The translations under genes were made by a program, and so were the position numbers. A DNA stretch of 64,000 bases, from assembly GCF_041687215.1 (NCBI RefSeq), contig NZ_JAWLCI010000004.1, positions 1 through 64,000 of the forward strand, written 5' to 3'. The DNA is from Mariniphaga sp041687215 (GTDB taxonomy: Bacteria > Bacteroidota > Bacteroidia > Bacteroidales > Prolixibacteraceae). The notes under the pieces were generated by a model, which was given only the letters and a program-made list of their open reading frames with translations, did no database searches and was not told where the DNA came from. This document shows, one piece after another, positions 9,696-19,600 of this stretch; positions within the stretch are counted from its first letter, which is position 1, and every line of letters starts with the position of its first letter.

Positions 9696-11195
9696 TGAGT
9701 TGTTCAACTTCAGTTTCTGACTTCCCGGGGCATTGGGATTTCCAACACCGGTAAAATTTTCAATCGTTAAATCTTTCACATTCACACTTTCTAATCCGTG
9801 GGTAAAAAAAGACGGTAAATCGTGACCCCAGGTCATGTCGAAATCGCGGATTGCAAGCTTATTCACATGTTGGGCATAAATTCCCGGAATGTCGTGTTCA
9901 AACAGTTGCATCGCTATGGGAGAAGCCGGACGTAAATCAAAATTTCCGCCATAAGCCAATGTTTCCTTTCCTTTGCGTATATGTAACTGAAAATTGTTGA
10001 ACCGTATATTTTCCAAGGGACTGTCTTCCATTCCATATACCAAAATGCCCTGTTCTCCGGTTGCTATGATGTTGTTGAACTGCACATTTCTAATCTGACC
10101 TGCTGTATGCCCATCAAACCGTGATATGGCAGACAAATGGATGGGTTCTCCGTTCCCCCACCACTGCCCGTTATGCAATCTTGTTTCAATTATAATATCG
10201 GAGAAAATCAAATCTTCAATATTGCTGCCGTCATGAGCAAAAATCCCGATTCCCCGGTTTGAATCATAAATGACGATGTTTGAAAACGTGCATTTGCGAA
10301 TGGGATGTTGACCATAACCAATTCGAATTCCGGCCGAGCTTGATTTTAACACACAATTAGTAACAGTCATGTTTTCGCCGTAAATGGTTTTATTGCCGTA
10401 TTTGTGTGGTAATTGCTCTGTTGTGTTAATTCCGGGCGTTTCTTCATCTTTTGGAAAACCGGTCAGCACAATGGCATCATCGCCTCCTGAAATGTTGCAG
10501 TTTGAAATGCGGATATTTCGTGAAATGGTGCAATGAATTCCGTCACTGTTGGGAATGAGCGGATTGTTTTTAATGGTAATTCCGTCAATTAGTACGCCGT
10601 CGCAAAATCCAAACCGGGTGGCCCAAATCGGCGTATCTTTTATAGTGATACCCGTTACCGAAACATTGGTGCAATGAAAGAAAACGATGGTCATGCCCGG
10701 AGCCCGTGTTCGTTTTACAGGCCCATCGGTAAAAAATTCTCCTTCGGGCATATAGTTTTCTTTTTGGCGGGTACGGTTTTTATCGAATTCCTCGTAAACA
10801 TGGTTTTTTGAAAAATCATAGAAACTGTCGCCACTGCCATCAATGGTTCCTGTACCTGAAATGCTTACATTAATTGCATCTTCACAGTAAATTATGCCTG
10901 GCGATCGCCCTTGCCTGGAGTAATTGCTTAAATCAGTACTTCCCTTCAACACGGCACCCTGCTTCAGATGAAGGTTGACGTTGCTTTTCAGAAAAACAGT
11001 GCCGATTAAAAAAGTTCCGGACGGAATAATTACATTTCCACCTCCGGCCAATGCACATTCATCTATTGCATTTTGAATAGCAGATGTTGACAAATTTCCT
11101 TCGATTGCTCCGAAATTAAGAATATTGTAATCCTTTGCATTAATTGAAATGAAGGTAATAAGAAAAATTGCGAGCCATAAAATTTTGTTTTTCAT
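9678..11195 (-). CDS. GH28-like right-handed beta-helix enzyme
   Basis: A 505-residue secreted protein with a signal peptide of 20 residues (ISINA). It has the repeating strands of a pectin-lyase-type beta-helix and matches glycoside hydrolase family 28 (polygalacturonase-like). The N-terminal pectate-lyase-superfamily start (ILNFGAIEG, AIQNAIDEC, GGGNVIIPSGTFLIG) is typical. The catalytic Asp residues are D218 in PNSDGIHC and D239/D240 in SGGDDAIVL. The usual Gly-His-Gly motif is replaced by SSAGIRIGYG, so it is not a standard polygalacturonase; a related exo-activity on a uronic-acid or rhamnose-containing chain is possible. The last six codons including the stop are duplicated just downstream. 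It lies 53 bases before the pyruvyl transferase-like gene in the operon. Confidence 0.82.
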   Translation of the reverse strand: MKNKILWLAIFLITFISINAKDYNILNFGAIEGNLSTSAIQNAIDECALAGGGNVIIPSGTFLIGTVFLKSNVNLHLKQGAVLKGSTDLSNYSRQGRSPGIIYCEDAINVSISGTGTIDGSGDSFYDFSKNHVYEEFDKNRTRQKENYMPEGEFFTDGPVKRTRAPGMTIVFFHCTNVSVTGITIKDTPIWATRFGFCDGVLIDGITIKNNPLIPNSDGIHCTISRNIRISNCNISGGDDAIVLTGFPKDEETPGINTTEQLPHKYGNKTIYGENMTVTNCVLKSSSAGIRIGYGQHPIRKCTFSNIVIYDSNRGIGIFAHDGSNIEDLIFSDIIIETRLHNGQWWGNGEPIHLSAISRFDGHTAGQIRNVQFNNIIATGEQGILVYGMEDSPLENIRFNNFQLHIRKGKETLAYGGNFDLRPASPIAMQLFEHDIPGIYAQHVNKLAIRDFDMTWGHDLPSFFTHGLESVNVKDLTIENFTGVGNPNAPGSQKLKLNNSKILTE

Positions 11196-11281
11196 AGTCT
11201 TAATATTTATAATTCATTTGAGTTTAGGTTGTTTGTTTTTGATTCTTTTTAAAAGTTTTACTTCCCATCCAACCAAACTAT

Positions 11282-13513
11282 TCAATATTTCAGTTCATTC
11301 CATCCTTCCACATGGTAGTGGTGTTCACCTGCCACATTGCCCGACGGCATCAGTTTTCCGCGCCACCATTTTTTGTCGTCGGGCATGGTTGCAATTTTCT
11401 TTCCGTCAACCTGACTGGCAGAACTCAGGTTGTACCTAACGCTGAAATTTCGCAGAAATGCAGCAAACGGTTGCTCTCTGCCATCGTTGATGTTCCAGAT
11501 GCCGGCGCTGACCACCAACCGGTCGGGCGCGGGCAAATCAAATTTCAATTCATCCTGATTGGTTTCAAAATCTGCCTTGATGTTAAGCCGAACACTGTGC
11601 CAGACTTCCGGAGTGTTATCAAGACTAAAAATTAACGGTCCGGAACCGGACGAGCGGCTATACGTGCTGCCCAGGTTCACCCAGGCTTTGTTGGCAAAGT
11701 ATAAAAGGTTCACCATCCGCGCTGATTTCCGGTATCCTTCCACCCAAATATACAAGCCGTTAAATCCGCTGAAATCACAGTTTTTTTTATCGAGAAAATA
11801 TTCAATCTGAATGAAAGGATTTTTGCCTTGTTCAAGTTCAACTGCCTGAAAAATGCGATTGATATCCTGCGGCAACCGGTCCTGCCCTGGTTTGTGAAAG
11901 CCTCGTTTTTTGGTTTTAAGGTACAAAGCGGGAATTCCATCCTGTTTTCTGACCTCGCAAATATTGGAGGGGTTTTCATCCTCATGATAAACATACCGGC
12001 GCCCCCAACCGGTTAAATCGTTTGTAAAATCTCCGTTTATAAATTGCTTGTTGGCCGGCAGTTCCCATTTGTTGCCAAACCAAAGCGGGAATTTTTCCGC
12101 GTCGAATTCAGGCAGGTTATCGGGATATGGAAATTCTTCCAACGTTACTGTTTTGTAAGTGGATGAGATTTTATCACCTTTTAGATCCACAATGCAGATT
12201 CCCTGTGCGGGGCCTCCGTAAAAATCTTCCTCACCAAATGCGCGGGGACGGTAACCCGCAGCCGGAAGGTTAATACAGTTGATGCCTCTGACCGAAACTG
12301 CCGTTTTAAGCGACGACTTCACAGGAATGTGAACATGCCCGCTGAATATCGTTTTAACATTCCCGTGTTTGGCGAGAATATCGAACAGCAGCCGTTTTAC
12401 GTAAGCCGTTTCGCAGTAATTCACCAGCGGATTGATCCCTATAGGATGCATGGGAATGTGCTGCAGGAAAACCGTTGGCCGGTCTTTGTGTTTTTCCAAA
12501 TCCCTTTCGAGCCAGTCAAAGTAGTGGGGATGGTTTTCCCAGAACATTTGCCGCAGCGGGTCGGGCCAGACCACAAAATGCCATTTACCCAGGTTGAACG
12601 AATAGAGCAGTAATTCCATCCCGTTGATGGCCTTTTGTGCCGCAAAGTAGTTATTGAAACCGTTCAGGTTATAGCCAGGTTCAAATGAAGTCTGGTAGCG
12701 CGATTCATGATTTCCCATTTCATAAAGAACAGGTATTTTCAACCTTTTGAAGAACCGTGCCATCTGGGCAAAATGATGCTCTTCGCCCTGATGATCAACA
12801 ATATCACCCAACATAAGGCAAAAAGCAGGTTTGGCTTTCAGGTTGCTGGTCAGCCGAATGCTCTCCTCTATAAATGCATTGTGAATCTTCATCCGGCAAA
12901 GATTATCTTCCGGGTTGGAGGCATCGCCGCCTTGCGTGTCGGCCATAATAATGAATGTGAAATCATCTCCGGGGATTTTTATTTCCACATCAGCCGAATT
13001 GAGTTCACCAATTTCTTTATCGAGCAGAAAATTTGCTTTTACCTGTGCCTTGCCGATTTGCCCTTTCATCTCCTTGTTTTTTACAATTTCAGAAAGACTG
13101 AAAGCAAAAACGCCGGCCTGGTCAATCACGATAATCGCCGTTTCTTCCTCAAACCGGTCGAGCCAAAACACCAGCACATCCACATCGCCCAGTGCGGTAG
13201 AAATAACCGGCGCTTCGGGTCCACCGGTAAAATTGTCTTCGCCCTGTTCAAAAAAATACGATTTGGAGCGCAGGATATTTCCATTTTCAATGTTGATTTC
13301 CGGTTTGAGCTGCTGCCCGTGCCGGTCGTCCGACTGAAATTCCAGGCGGACAATGATTTGACCTTCTTTGGTCACCGTTTCCTGCAACGTTTCCGGTTGA
13401 CGGTAATTATATTGTGGAAAATCCTGTTCTGGTCCGGCTGCACCCATCAATGGCTGAGCAACCACCGGCGCAACGCCAAGTCCAAGATTTTGTATAAATT
13501 TCCTTCGTTTCAT
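11282..13513 (-). CDS. Tat-type metallophosphoesterase with C-terminal beta domains
   Basis: A 743-residue protein starting at MKRRKFIQNLGLGVAPVVAQ, a twin-arginine-like signal. This internal start is chosen because the upstream 13 codons would overlap the preceding gene and hide the signal. The core (about 200-450) carries calcineurin-like metallophosphoesterase motifs in order: IMADTQGGD, MLGDIVDHQGE, MGNHESRY, FLQHIPMHP and SGHVHIPV. An N-terminal beta domain and a long C-terminal beta-rich region (about 500-743, ending WRGKLMPSG) flank it. It could remove phosphate from a glycan or other exported substrate; the natural substrate is unknown. It starts 5 bases after the oxidoreductase gene ends, so the two are almost certainly co-transcribed. 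Confidence 0.85.
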   Translation of the reverse strand: MKRRKFIQNLGLGVAPVVAQPLMGAAGPEQDFPQYNYRQPETLQETVTKEGQIIVRLEFQSDDRHGQQLKPEINIENGNILRSKSYFFEQGEDNFTGGPEAPVISTALGDVDVLVFWLDRFEEETAIIVIDQAGVFAFSLSEIVKNKEMKGQIGKAQVKANFLLDKEIGELNSADVEIKIPGDDFTFIIMADTQGGDASNPEDNLCRMKIHNAFIEESIRLTSNLKAKPAFCLMLGDIVDHQGEEHHFAQMARFFKRLKIPVLYEMGNHESRYQTSFEPGYNLNGFNNYFAAQKAINGMELLLYSFNLGKWHFVVWPDPLRQMFWENHPHYFDWLERDLEKHKDRPTVFLQHIPMHPIGINPLVNYCETAYVKRLLFDILAKHGNVKTIFSGHVHIPVKSSLKTAVSVRGINCINLPAAGYRPRAFGEEDFYGGPAQGICIVDLKGDKISSTYKTVTLEEFPYPDNLPEFDAEKFPLWFGNKWELPANKQFINGDFTNDLTGWGRRYVYHEDENPSNICEVRKQDGIPALYLKTKKRGFHKPGQDRLPQDINRIFQAVELEQGKNPFIQIEYFLDKKNCDFSGFNGLYIWVEGYRKSARMVNLLYFANKAWVNLGSTYSRSSGSGPLIFSLDNTPEVWHSVRLNIKADFETNQDELKFDLPAPDRLVVSAGIWNINDGREQPFAAFLRNFSVRYNLSSASQVDGKKIATMPDDKKWWRGKLMPSGNVAGEHHYHVEGWNELKY

Positions 13514-13518
13514 GACTT

Positions 13519-14883
13519 TTAAATTTGATGCTCCCAATAAACCGCATCCCAAGGTTCCCTCATGGTCCTTGACAACATTTCGTTTGCTTCAGGAACATTT
13601 GTCACCCTTTCTGTAACCGGGTCCCATTCCAAATCTTTTCCCAGCATCATGGCAATGTTTCCCAGGTGGGCAATGGTGATGGAACGGTGGGCCACCTCAA
13701 CCGGAGCAATGGTTTCTTCGCGGGAAATCACACAATCAATAAAATTCCGAAAATGGTTATCGCTTTTATACAGTTGGATTTCATTTGAGCCGATAACAAC
13801 ATCTTTCAGCGACTCAGGCTCGATGGTATGTTTTCCCCGGTCTGACCAGGCTTTTCCTTCGGAACCGATGAAAGTGACGCCAAAGTCTGCCCCGCTTTGC
13901 ACAATCATTTTTACGCCGTTTTCATAAATACATTCGAAGTAAAAATCGGTGGCCGTATTGTAATGCGGATGGTCGGCCCAGGTTGCCCTCGCATTCTGAA
14001 TTTTCACCGGTCCTGTGAGTTCAGTGTCCATTCCCCACTGAGCAATATCGGGATGATGACCGCCCCAGTCGGTCAACTGACCTCCGGAGTAATCGAGAAT
14101 CCAGCGGAAATTAACATGAGTGCGACAGGGAGCGTATTGGACAAAAGATGCCGGACCAAGCCAGAGTTCGTAATTAAACCCGTCGGGAACCGGTTCATTC
14201 TCTGTCAGATGGGCTTTCTGCCCAAAATCGGGAGTGCCAGCCGGCAAACCGCAAATCACCGTTTCCAGTTTGCCAATCCGTCCGTTACGAACCAATTCAC
14301 ATATTCTTCTAAAGTTCGGGTTGGAACGTTGCTGGCTTCCGGTTTGAAAAACGATGTTGTGGTGTTTTACGGCATCGCTCATGGCGCGTCCTTCAGCAAT
14401 AGTGAGCGATAAAGGCTTCTGGCAGTAAATATCCTTTTTAGCCGCAGCAGCCATCAAAACCGGAATGGCATGCCAGTGGTCGGGAGTTGCAATTTCCACC
14501 GCATCAATATCTTTCCGTGCAATCACTTCCCGGAAATCTTCCACATCGGTGCAGGCATGATAACGGCGGTCGTATTTTTTCCTATAGTAACCGTTTACCA
14601 CATCGCGAATGTACTCCCGGCCCGCCACACGTCCGTCCCAATAGCCATCGCTTTTTTTGTTCACATCGCATATAAGAGTCACCACTACCCGGTCGTCGGC
14701 CAGAAAATCCATCACATCGTTACTTGCCTGGTTTCCGGCACCGATAAAAGCAAGGTTAATTTTATCTGAAGGCGCTGTTTGTCCGCCTTTGCCCACACAG
14801 GCAGCCGGAATAATAGTGGGTGCTAAAATAATTGCAGATGCTGCAATTCCCGCTTTCTTAATAAATTTTCTTCGTTTCATCAT
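13519..14883 (-). CDS. Gfo/Idh/MocA family oxidoreductase with Tat-like signal
   Basis: A 454-residue NAD(P)-dependent oxidoreductase-type protein, first gene of the minus-strand operon. It starts MMKRRKFIKKAGIAASAIIL, a twin-arginine-like signal followed by IIPAAC, a possible lipobox, so it is exported and perhaps lipidated. The Rossmann motif is AFIGAGNQAS (45-54). The conserved Lys of the family is in CQKPLSLTIAEG after ATPDHWH. The region RRYHACTDVEDFREV matches the long form common in polysaccharide-degrading Bacteroidota and Planctomycetes. Relatives include GH109-type glycosidases that use tightly bound NAD to oxidise and cleave sugars, so a redox-assisted glycosidase role is possible, though not shown. 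The first or second Met could be the start. Confidence 0.88.
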   Translation of the reverse strand: MMKRRKFIKKAGIAASAIILAPTIIPAACVGKGGQTAPSDKINLAFIGAGNQASNDVMDFLADDRVVVTLICDVNKKSDGYWDGRVAGREYIRDVVNGYYRKKYDRRYHACTDVEDFREVIARKDIDAVEIATPDHWHAIPVLMAAAAKKDIYCQKPLSLTIAEGRAMSDAVKHHNIVFQTGSQQRSNPNFRRICELVRNGRIGKLETVICGLPAGTPDFGQKAHLTENEPVPDGFNYELWLGPASFVQYAPCRTHVNFRWILDYSGGQLTDWGGHHPDIAQWGMDTELTGPVKIQNARATWADHPHYNTATDFYFECIYENGVKMIVQSGADFGVTFIGSEGKAWSDRGKHTIEPESLKDVVIGSNEIQLYKSDNHFRNFIDCVISREETIAPVEVAHRSITIAHLGNIAMMLGKDLEWDPVTERVTNVPEANEMLSRTMREPWDAVYWEHQI

Positions 14884-15200
14884 ATAGTCTGACAGAATTT
14901 CAAGGTTTAATTTCTGTTGTAAAAATAATGGTTAAAGCCCAAAATAGCTTCAAAACGGATTAGCAAATAAGTTTAAGGAATTTCCGAAAACAAGAAAACC
15001 TTTCATTTTATGATGTTTTAAACCCCGAATGCCCTGTGTTCTAATTGAAAAAAATTGGTGTCACTGCCCATTCGTCCATTCAAAAACATATATTACTCCT
15101 TTTTAGTAAATTTTACTTTACAAAAACACACATAACCATATTTCTGCTTTTTTCCACCCTCAAATTATTACTTTTGTGGTTTCACAGAAAAAGAACAGGA
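14884..15200. other. Divergent intergenic region, regulatory
   Basis: A 317-base AT-rich stretch separates the minus-strand operon from the cysteate synthase gene, so it must hold two divergent promoters. On the plus strand a TAnnTTTG box lies at 15169-15176. I see no convincing matching box for the minus-strand operon and no gene; the long upstream extension of the plus frame (from 15045) has no coding character. Confidence 0.5.
15169..15176 (+). promoter_or_regulatory. Putative Bacteroidota -7 box for cysteate synthase
   Basis: TACTTTTG matches the phylum consensus TAnnTTTG. Transcription would start a few bases downstream, giving a short leader before the ATG at 15201, with AGGA just upstream of that ATG. 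The -33 element is not clear. Confidence 0.4.
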
Positions 15201-16520
15201 ATGAACAACACATTTACAAAAACCAGCTATAAACTGCAATCGGTAAAAACCGGAAAAGTTTTCGAAGATAACGGCTGGACTTTGGATGCCCCGGAGGAGA
15301 AAGAACCATCACTCATCAGAGCAATTTATGAAAAACCACAGCTTGAGGTAAAAAACAATTCGTGGGGTCTATACAAATTTGCCGACTGGCTGCCCGTTGG
15401 AAGAACACTCAAAGGATCATCGGCACCGGTAACTTACAAAAGCGAAGGGCTGGCCAAAGAACTCGGTTTAAAAAACCTTTGGATTACCTTCAGCGGCTAC
15501 TGGCCTGAAAAAGGTGCCAACATGTCCACCTGCAGTTTTAAAGAAACAGAAGCTTATTCGGTTTGCGGACGGATGACTCCCGAAATGGATAAAATACTGG
15601 TGGTCGCTTCTGCCGGAAACACCTCCCGTTCCTTTGCAAAGGTGTGTTCCGATAACAATATTCCGTTGCTTATTTGTGTTCCAGAAGATAACCTGAACGC
15701 CCTTTGGTTCGACGAGCCGCTGAACGATTGCGTAAAACTGATTTGCAGCCGCTCGGGAAGCGATTATTTTGATGCCATCCACTTGTCGAATATTGTAGCC
15801 GGAATGGAAGGATTTATTGCCGAGGGAGGTGCCAAAAACGTAGCCCGCCGCGATGGAATGAGTACCACTGTTTTGTCGGCAGTTACAACCATCGGACAAA
15901 TTCCGGACTACTATTTTCAGGCGGTAGGCAGCGGAACCGGGGCCATTGCAGCCTGGGAGGCCAACCTGCGCTTTATTGCCGACGGCCGGTTTGGTACCAA
16001 CAAAATGAAACTGATGGTTTCTCAAAATGCACCCTTCGTTCCTTTGTATGATGCCTGGAAAGCCAATTCACGAGCCATGCTGCCACTTGACGAAAACCTT
16101 GCCCGCAAACAGGTGGAAGAAATCGATGCCAAAGTACTTTCAAACCGGAAACCACCTTACCCCATTGCCGGCGGCCTATTCGATGCGCTTACCGATTCGG
16201 CTGGCGATGTGCTTGTGGCAACCAATGAACAGGCAAGAGCCGCTGCAAAACTGTTCGAACAAACCGAAGGAACTGATATTCACCCGGCATCTGCTGTGGC
16301 AGCCGCAACACTTATTGAGGCAGTAAAAAATGGGAACATCGACAAAAATGCCCTAATTATGCTGAATATTACCGGCGGCGGCGAGGAGCGTTTTAAAGCA
16401 GAAAAGGAATTATTCTACCTGAAACCGAATTTGATTTTTGATTTCAATCCCGATGTTGAAACGGTACAAAAAAAGGTTTCTGCACTTTTTGAAAAAACGG
16501 CTCAGTACTCAAAGCTTTAA
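15201..16520 (+). CDS. Cysteate synthase (PLP-dependent, threonine synthase-like)
   Basis: A 439-residue cytoplasmic enzyme that makes L-cysteate from phosphoserine and sulfite in characterised archaeal relatives. The match is to the cysteate synthase type of the threonine synthase fold: DWLPVGRTLKGSSAPVTYKS (62-81), WITFSGYWPEKGANM (94-108) and CSFKETEAYSV (111-121), where K114 is the likely PLP lysine. VVASAGNTSRSFAK and VGSGTGAIAAWEA bind substrate and cofactor. The start at 15201 is preferred over an upstream in-frame start because AGGA precedes it and conserved sequence begins there. In Bacteroidota cysteate feeds capnine-type sulfonolipid synthesis. No capnine acyltransferase is seen here. 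Ordinary threonine synthase is the main alternative. Confidence 0.82.
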   Translation: MNNTFTKTSYKLQSVKTGKVFEDNGWTLDAPEEKEPSLIRAIYEKPQLEVKNNSWGLYKFADWLPVGRTLKGSSAPVTYKSEGLAKELGLKNLWITFSGYWPEKGANMSTCSFKETEAYSVCGRMTPEMDKILVVASAGNTSRSFAKVCSDNNIPLLICVPEDNLNALWFDEPLNDCVKLICSRSGSDYFDAIHLSNIVAGMEGFIAEGGAKNVARRDGMSTTVLSAVTTIGQIPDYYFQAVGSGTGAIAAWEANLRFIADGRFGTNKMKLMVSQNAPFVPLYDAWKANSRAMLPLDENLARKQVEEIDAKVLSNRKPPYPIAGGLFDALTDSAGDVLVATNEQARAAAKLFEQTEGTDIHPASAVAAATLIEAVKNGNIDKNALIMLNITGGGEERFKAEKELFYLKPNLIFDFNPDVETVQKKVSALFEKTAQYSKL

Positions 16521-16583
16521 AAATTGCATCAGGTTACCCTGATATTTGAATAAAATACAACCCAGACTTATAGGTGTAACAAC

Positions 16584-16591
16584 TAAATTTG
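16584..16591 (+). promoter_or_regulatory. Putative Bacteroidota -7 box for the beta-galactosidase
   Basis: TAAATTTG matches TAnnTTTG exactly, 45 bases before the ATG at 16637. No good -33 element is visible at the usual distance, so support is partial. Confidence 0.35.
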
Positions 16592-16636
16592 ACGTCATAA
16601 ATAACAGATAAATCTATACAATAAAAATATCCAGCT

Positions 16637-19600
16637 ATGGTCAATCAACAGAAATTTCTCTATTCTTTTCTTTTTCTTTTATCCATTGTGTTTGCTTCCT
16701 GCAATCAATATGCCGACTATTCCAACACTCCCTGGGAGGAACAGGATAATCCACCCTGGGAAAATCCACAGGTGAACGAAATCAACAGGCAGATGCCGCG
16801 TGCCCATTTTATCCCGTTTGCTAATGTGGAACAGGCCCGTTCAGAGGATAAATGGAATTCACCCATGATCCAATCCTTAAACGGAATGTGGAAATTCAAT
16901 CTGGCACAAAATCCTTCTGAGCGCCCTTACTGGTTTTTTAAAGATGATTTTGACACCCGGAATTGGGATGAAATAAAAGTCCCGTCGAACTGGGAACGGG
17001 AAGGTTATGATTATCCGATTTACGTGAATGTGAAGTACCCGCATGAAAAAACACCGCCAAAAATCCAGGATCATTACAATCCGGTAGGTTCCTACAAAAA
17101 AACGTTCGAAATTCCTTCAAACTGGAAAGGAAAAGAAGTAATTCTCCATTTTGGAGCAGCCAGTTCCATGCTCAATGTTTGGGTAAATGAAGAATTTGTT
17201 GGGTACAGCGAAGACAGCAAAACACCGGCTGAGTTCAATATTACCAAATACCTGAAATCGGGCACGAACACGCTGGCAGTAGAAATTTTCCGCTGGTGTG
17301 ATGGTTCTTATCTCGAAGATCAGGACTTTTGGCGTATGAGCGGAATGACCCGCGATGTTTATCTGCTGGCCCGCGGTCAACAGCAAATTCAAAATTTTAA
17401 GGTTATTGCAGGATTAGATGAAACATATACCGATGGAATTTTTTCGCTGGATGTAGATGTAATGAACCTTGGAGAAAAAGCCGGCTCAACTGAAATAGAG
17501 GTTGTTCTCAACGACAATGGAAACGAAGTGACCTCTTTTTCACAAAAAGTGAATAACGGCAAACAAAACCTTCCATTTCAGGCACAGCTTCCAAATGTAA
17601 AAAAATGGTCAGCAGAATATCCAAATCTTTACGAATTGGTCATTACATTAAAAAATGCGGATGGAATAGTGGAAGTTATCCGCCAGGAAGTTGGATTCCG
17701 CACCGTGGAAATTAAAGATGCCACCTTGCAGGTGAATGGAAAGTATGTTTACCTGAAAGGCGCTAATCTGCACGAACACCACGATGTTAAAGGCCATGTT
17801 GTGGACAAAGAGACGATGCTGAAAGACATTTACACCATGAAAGCGCACAACCTGAATGCCGTGAGAACTTCACACTATCCGCAACCCGAACTTTGGTACG
17901 AACTGTGCAACAAATGCGGACTTTACGTTATTGACGAGGCCAACATCGAATCGCACGGAATGGGTTACGGCGAAGAATCGCTGGCCAAAGACCCGTTGTG
18001 GAAAGAAGCCCATTTGTTCCGCACCCGCAACATGTATGAACGCGATAAAAACCAGTCAAGTATTATCATCTGGTCGCTGGGCAACGAGGCCGGCAACGGG
18101 ATAAATTTTATGGCTACTTACGACTACCTCAAATCGGCTGACCAAACCCGACCAGTGCAATACGAACAGGCTCACGGAGGCGAAAACACCGACATCACCT
18201 GCCCCATGTACATGCGCATCGAGGGAATGGAAAAATATGCGCAGGGCAGTCCCACCAAACCGCTTATTCAGTGTGAATATGCACACGCCATGGGAAACAG
18301 TGTGGGGAACCTGCAGGATTACTGGGATGTAATTGAAAAATACGATGTATTGCAGGGTGGTTTCATCTGGGACTGGGTTGACCAGGGCCTGCTGACCACC
18401 AATGAAGACGGCGAGGAATTCTGGGCTTACGGTGGCGACTTCGGCCCGGAGGATGTTCCCTCCGATGGTAACTTCTGCAACAACGGGTTGGTGAATCCCG
18501 ATCGGGGCGTGAAACCGCATTTGCTTGAAGTGAAAAAAGTTTATCAGTACATTGGTTTTGAACCGGCAGATTTGAAAACCGGCGTTATTAACATCAAAAA
18601 TAAATATGCTTTCCGTAACCTTTCCGATTTTAACTTTGCATGGGAAATTACAGGTGACGGAAAAGTCATTAAATCGGGACAACTGGATGGCATCGAAGCG
18701 CAGCCCGGAGAAACTGTTCCGGCAAACACCGATGTTTCGCTAAATGCAGAACCCGGTGTGGAATATTTTCTGAACCTGAAAGCTGCTCTGAAAAACCGCG
18801 ACGGTTTACTTGATGAAGGAACTGAATTGGCTGCCGAACAGTTTAAACTTCCGGCATTTGTTCCTGCCGGAAAAGTCAATCTAGCGAACTTCCCTGCAAT
18901 AACAGTAGATGAAAACGATAATTCCATAACCGTTTCAGGCGAAGGATTTTCAGTTGCGTTTGATAAAAATGCAGGCGTAATGAGCAGTTACAAAAAAGGC
19001 GAAACCGAATTTCTGGAAAGCGGTCCGGTGCCCAATTTCTGGCGCGCGCCCATCGACAACGATTTTGGAAACAACCTCCACAAACGTAGCCGCGTTTGGC
19101 GCGAAGCCGGAAAAAACCGGAAGGTGGCTCAGGTTTCCATCAACCGCAAAGCCAACAACCTGGCCGAAGTAAAATTCAATTTTAACCTGGTGAACGAAGA
19201 AGGTGAAAAAATTGCCGATTACCAATCGGTTTATGCAGTTTACGGTTCAGGCGACGTGGTGGTGAATAACCATTTCAAAATGACAAAAGAAGATTTACCT
19301 GAAATTGTTCGCATGGGCATGAACCTTATTATGCCGCATAGTTTCAACCAGATGGCCTGGCTGGGACGCGGTCCGCAAGAAAGTTATTGGGACCGCAAAA
19401 CCAGTGCATTTGTTGGCTTGTACGAAGGCACCGTAGCAGACCAGTACTGGGCTTATTTGCGCCCGCAGGAAAACGGCAACAAAACCGATGTGCGCTGGCT
19501 GGCCATTACCGACTCAAATGGAAACGGACTGTTCTTTGAAGGTTTGCCACTTCTGGAAGTAAGTGCGCACCACAATTTGCAGGAAGATTTTGAGTCGATG

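Noticed and set aside
15045..15200. Upstream extension of the cysteate synthase frame
   Set aside because: The 52 codons are AT-rich and contain a likely promoter; the family starts at 15201 after AGGA.
16528..16543. Hairpin ATCAGG-TTAC-CCTGAT after the cysteate synthase gene
   Set aside because: Only six base pairs and no T-tract; too weak to call a terminator.
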